DNA of 64,000 nucleotides from Promethearchaeota archaeon. Lineage in GTDB: Archaea; Asgardarchaeota; Lokiarchaeia; Sigyniarchaeales; SOKP01. The notes under the pieces are model-generated. The model had not been told where the DNA came from, ran no database searches, and saw only the letters and a program-made list of their open reading frames with translations. The stretch lies in the NCBI GenBank assembly GCA_030603385.1, contig JAUVXW010000023.1, forward strand, positions 1 through 64,000, read 5' to 3'. Below, piece by piece: positions 61,090-64,000 of this stretch; within the stretch, counting starts at the first letter, position 1; every line of letters starts with the position of its first letter. A program made the translations under genes and the position numbers.

Positions 61090-62020
61090 ACAAGATCTTA
61101 GAGATACATTTGGGGAATTTTTAGTGAAAATTGGTCATTCAAATAATAACGTTGTCGTTTTAGATTCTGATTTATCTTCTTCTACAAGAACTTATAAATT
61201 TGCTAAAGAATATCCTGATAGATTCTTTAATATGGGTATAGCTGAGCAAAACATGCTAGGCACTGCCTTAGGACTCGCAATATCCGGAAAAGTTCCAGTT
61301 GTAAGTGGTTTTTCAATCTTTACTTTAGGAAGAGCATGGGAATTCATTAGATTGGCATGCCATGATAATTTAAATATAAAAATTATCACAACTCATAGTG
61401 GTTTTGTAGGAGGAGATGGAAGTACTCATAATGCATTAGAAGATTTAAGCCTAATGTGTTCACTCCCTAATTTAAAAATTTTAAACCCATTAGATAATAT
61501 TGAACTTATCAAAATGTTAGAATATATATTTGATGCAAAAGGTCCTTTTTATATTAGATTACCTAGAGGATCATTTCCCAAAATTCATAATGAAGACTAT
61601 AAGTTCCTTATTGGAAAACCAGATGTAGTTAAAGACGGTGATGACATTTGCTTAGTAGGAACTGGTTATGGTACTATATTAGCTTTAGATTCCGCTCCTT
61701 ATATTGAGAAAAAATTAGGGATTTCCATAAAAGTTGTTAATCTTTCTAGTGTTAAGCCAATTAATATTAGTGCTTTAATAAAAGAGATGTCAAATACAAA
61801 AGGAGTCGTAACTCTTGAAGAACATAATATTTATTGTGGATTTGGGAGCATCTTAGCTAGAATTATTTCTGAATATTTTCCTATGCCAATGAAATTCATT
61901 GGTATTGAGGAATCATTTGGACAATCTGGCAATAGAGAGAAGTTGTTAAATTTTTATGGCTTAAATAAAGAGAAGATTATGGAGAAAATTAAAAATTTGT
62001 TAATATCAGTGAGAAAATAA
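61082..62020 (+). CDS. tktB: Transketolase, C-terminal (pyrimidine-binding) subunit
   Basis: RFFNMGIAEQNMLGTALGLA carries the Glu that activates thiamine diphosphate. ITTHSGFVGGDGSTHNALEDL and FYIRLPRGSFP follow the transketolase/1-deoxyxylulose synthase C-terminal pattern. Length is 312 aa. It pairs with the preceding subunit and closes the operon; a convergent gene begins 13 bases later. Confidence 0.94.
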   Translation: MSEQDLRDTFGEFLVKIGHSNNNVVVLDSDLSSSTRTYKFAKEYPDRFFNMGIAEQNMLGTALGLAISGKVPVVSGFSIFTLGRAWEFIRLACHDNLNIKIITTHSGFVGGDGSTHNALEDLSLMCSLPNLKILNPLDNIELIKMLEYIFDAKGPFYIRLPRGSFPKIHNEDYKFLIGKPDVVKDGDDICLVGTGYGTILALDSAPYIEKKLGISIKVVNLSSVKPINISALIKEMSNTKGVVTLEEHNIYCGFGSILARIISEYFPMPMKFIGIEESFGQSGNREKLLNFYGLNKEKIMEKIKNLLISVRK

Positions 62021-62032
62021 TTTTTATCTATT

Positions 62033-63010
62033 TTAAGTTAATTGTTCATATCCATCTTCTGCAACCAAAATAGTTTCCTCAGATTGTGCTACATAAACTC
62101 CTTTTTTTTCTGCTAATACAAAATGAACTTGCAGTTTTCCTTGTTGTACTAACTCTTGAATCCCAAATGCAATTCCCATCCTGAATTCATTAGCTAACCA
62201 TCTTTCAGCAAATGGTAATGTTTTGTAATTTTTATTCACAAAACCTAAAAGCTGTTTAGAGGCTTTTCTACGTAAGGGAACTCTTCCAGAATATGGATTC
62301 AACTCATAAATATGTGAGTATTGCGTATTGTGAACTGATCCTTCACCAGTGCTAGCGAATATTTCTATAGCAAAAACTTCACCTTCTTCCATTATATCTC
62401 CCCCTTGAGAACCCAATTCGGGTAATTGTTTTCTCCCATGAACTGTCCATCTCTCAATTTGATGGCCTCCAAGTTCTTTTATTGGATTATATTTAAATCC
62501 TCTAACTATGTCTTCAATTTTTTGCCCTAATTCCCTCGTATTTACTTTTGGTTTTATCATCATTTTTACCGCATCAAGAGCAACTTCTGTTGCTTGTACA
62601 ATATTTTCAAGTGATTCATCTTCATTGAAATTAACGGTGAATGCAGTATCGACGATATAACCTTCAATGTGCACGCCCAAATCTATTTTTACTAAATCAC
62701 CTTCAACTATCATTAAACCGTCATCCTTTAAAGGAGATGTATAATGTGCTGCAATATTATTTACACATAAATTTACAGGAAATGCACATAAACCGCCTAA
62801 ATCTTCAATTTTAGCCTCGGTCATAGCAACAATATCTAATGCTTTCGTTCCAGGCTTGATTTTTGGTTTAATATCCTTTTTAACTTCTTGTGCTATTTTT
62901 CCTGCCTTTCTAAGTGATTCTATTTTAATTCTATCTTCTTCTTCTTTTTCTAACTCTTCCTTGCTTTTTTCTTCTTGAGTTTCACTATTTGATTTTTTAT
63001 TCTCGGTCAT
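62033..63010 (-). CDS. map: Methionine aminopeptidase, type 2
   Basis: The type 2 pattern has metal ligands in DLVKIDLGVHIEGYIVDTAF (two Asp), GGHQIERWTVHG (His), FAIEIFASTGEG (Glu) and SEETILVAEDGYEQLT (Glu). It removes the initiator Met from new proteins. The N-terminal 30 residues are a Lys/Glu-rich tail, shorter than but similar in character to that of eukaryotic MetAP2. ATG start, 325 aa. Confidence 0.94.
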   Translation of the reverse strand: MTENKKSNSETQEEKSKEELEKEEEDRIKIESLRKAGKIAQEVKKDIKPKIKPGTKALDIVAMTEAKIEDLGGLCAFPVNLCVNNIAAHYTSPLKDDGLMIVEGDLVKIDLGVHIEGYIVDTAFTVNFNEDESLENIVQATEVALDAVKMMIKPKVNTRELGQKIEDIVRGFKYNPIKELGGHQIERWTVHGRKQLPELGSQGGDIMEEGEVFAIEIFASTGEGSVHNTQYSHIYELNPYSGRVPLRRKASKQLLGFVNKNYKTLPFAERWLANEFRMGIAFGIQELVQQGKLQVHFVLAEKKGVYVAQSEETILVAEDGYEQLT

Positions 63011-63183
63011 TAAAATTACTAATGTGGATTTTGATAAAAATATTTTTTAAATAAGTATTTACTTTAATATTAAAGTTAACATTAAAATTAGATCAAAAAT
63101 AAAAATAATTTTATAATATAATTTTATTATTAGAATATTATTATTAGAATATTAAATATCTACTTATTCATGTTGATTAATCT

Positions 63184-63555
63184 TTGAGTGAAAATATAGC
63201 TGAACTCACTGACTTATTACGCCAAATGGAAGCTGTAAATCCAGATATCCAGGGTTCAGCTATCGTTAGCGTTCAAGGGCTTCCAATATGCTCTGCGCTT
63301 GCGAGAGATATTAATGATGGTATAGTTTCAGCGATGAGTGCAGCTATTCTAAGTGTTTCTGAACGCGCCGTAGAAGAACTTGCTCGAGGAGATTTGAAGC
63401 GAATACTAATAGAAGGTGTTGACGGCATCATAATATTGTCTAAAGCCGGGGAAAACGCTATTTTATGTACTCTCGCGAAAAGTGATGCCTCTCTCGGCAT
63501 GGTCTTTCTTAACATTCAAAGCGTCTCAAATAAGATTGCTGATTTGTTAGATTAA
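63184..63555 (+). CDS. Roadblock/LC7-domain protein
   Basis: The 123-aa protein is one roadblock domain: a first helix (IAELTDLLRQMEAV), IQGSAIVSVQGLPICSAL strands, a long helix (VSAMSAAILSVSERAVEEL) and the GVDGIIILSKAGENAILCTL sheet. Such proteins regulate small Ras-like GTPases (MglB in bacteria, Ragulator and dynein subunits in eukaryotes), and they are numerous in Asgard archaea. No GTPase gene is in the window. The start is TTG. Confidence 0.88.
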   Translation: MSENIAELTDLLRQMEAVNPDIQGSAIVSVQGLPICSALARDINDGIVSAMSAAILSVSERAVEELARGDLKRILIEGVDGIIILSKAGENAILCTLAKSDASLGMVFLNIQSVSNKIADLLD

Positions 63556-63647
63556 TTTCTAAAGATTTTTTTTCCAATATATAGTTGATTGGTTTTATCA
63601 AATATATCTAAATGAGAAAAGTAAATTTAAATAAGTGTTTTAAAATT

Positions 63648-64000
63648 CTATTTTCGAATTTCTTCGATTTGGTCAAATATTTTATCAAACCTTTCTCTTA
63701 TAGAACCATATAAACCTTCTTCTTCAGAGACCACAGAATTAATTGCTGTTTTTAATCCATAATGACTTTCAGATATTAGAACTCTAATTGGTAAAGTAAG
63801 AATATCATTAAATATCATCAAGATTTCTTGAATTATGTTAATAATTTGAGGTACTCTTTCACGAGTTTTATCAATTGGCGTAGTCTCAGAGGAAATCAGA
63901 CCATTCTCTCTTTCTTTCTTTAATTCTTCCCAAACATTTTCTTTTAATTCGGAGAACTCAATACCTAAGTTTTCAAGGGCCAATTGAGCACCTTCAAATA
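63648..64000 (-). CDS. C-terminal part of an unidentified helical protein (partial)
   Basis: The frame is open to the right edge. The visible 117 residues are helical and charged, with ENLGIEFSELKENVWEELKK near the top and YGSIRERFDKIFDQIEEIRK at the end. TTG at 63983 could be a start, but the frame continues upstream (FEGAQ), so the gene probably begins outside the window. No family is recognised. It is convergent with the roadblock gene. Confidence 0.55.
   Translation of the reverse strand, partial: FEGAQLALENLGIEFSELKENVWEELKKERENGLISSETTPIDKTRERVPQIINIIQEILMIFNDILTLPIRVLISESHYGLKTAINSVVSEEEGLYGSIRERFDKIFDQIEEIRK

Noticed and set aside
1..64000. CRISPR array, transposase or integrase genes
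   Set aside because: No regularly spaced repeats and no recombinase motifs were seen; the 137-bp repeat occurs only twice.

Overview
The window is AT-rich archaeal DNA, most likely from an Asgard archaeon of the Lokiarchaeia (Promethearchaeota). The evidence is an archaeal ribosomal protein operon with an RNase P Rpp29 gene inside it, archaeal-type information genes (TFS, Trm1, MptE, RadA-like ATPases), and a set of eukaryote-like proteins. These are a ribophorin I-like and an Ost3/6-like subunit, Sec61-beta, an ALG7-like GlcNAc-1-P transferase, Trm112, an RPC34-like Fe-S protein, type 2 methionine aminopeptidase and a roadblock protein. TTG starts are common. Many starts have a Shine-Dalgarno (SD) core of GGAG, GAGG or GGTG placed 5-10 nt upstream.

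Layout. 1-4.6 kb: small and hypothetical genes, a paired-hairpin element with a tRNA-like 3' end, a TFS-like factor, an AHSA1/SRPBCC protein and an ECF transporter S component. 4.67-14.2 kb (minus): one ribosomal operon from S19 to L15 with 18 r-protein genes plus Rpp29; rps14 seems to start at AUU. 14.4-16.05 kb (minus): ribokinase and a sugar isomerase-like cupin. 16.05-17.92 kb: a Lokiarchaeia-type helical protein between two nearly identical 137-bp direct repeats, one of which is the ribokinase promoter. 17.9-33.1 kb: metabolic and information genes, including paired MaoC dehydratases, ferredoxin, PepD, an Ost3/6-like protein, NAD kinase-like protein, GcvH, MptE, RadA/RadB-like ATPases, RPC34-like, FtsJ, Trm1, a RuvC-fold protein, TlyA and DUF362. 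33.1-44.0 kb: a decayed ABC ATPase fragment, an M28 membrane peptidase and a dipeptide/oligopeptide ABC transporter operon whose two ATPases carry large inserts.

44.3-52.7 kb: a membrane, secretion and glycosylation neighbourhood with UbiA-type phosphoribosyltransferase-like protein, M48 peptidase, ALG7-like enzyme, tRNA-Gln with a 29-nt intron in its T-loop, Trm112, ribophorin I-like protein and Sec61-beta. 52.7-55.4 kb: MazG-like, DUF354 and GT4 glycosyltransferase genes. 55.7-62.0 kb (plus): an eight-gene operon that joins transketolase, transaldolase and pentose epimerase (sedoheptulose-7-P supply) to GmhA, HddA and GmhB (activation to heptose-1-phosphate). 62.0-64.0 kb: MetAP2, a roadblock protein and the end of an unknown gene.

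The glycan-related genes suggest a cell surface with N-glycans and probably heptose-containing glycans. The strongest points for a second look are the T-loop intron, the 137-bp repeats with an orphan promoter facing a convergent gene, the AUU start of rps14, the membrane-segment insert in the DppF-like ATPase, and the heptose/pentose operon with its PfkB-like protein that lacks the catalytic GAGD motif.
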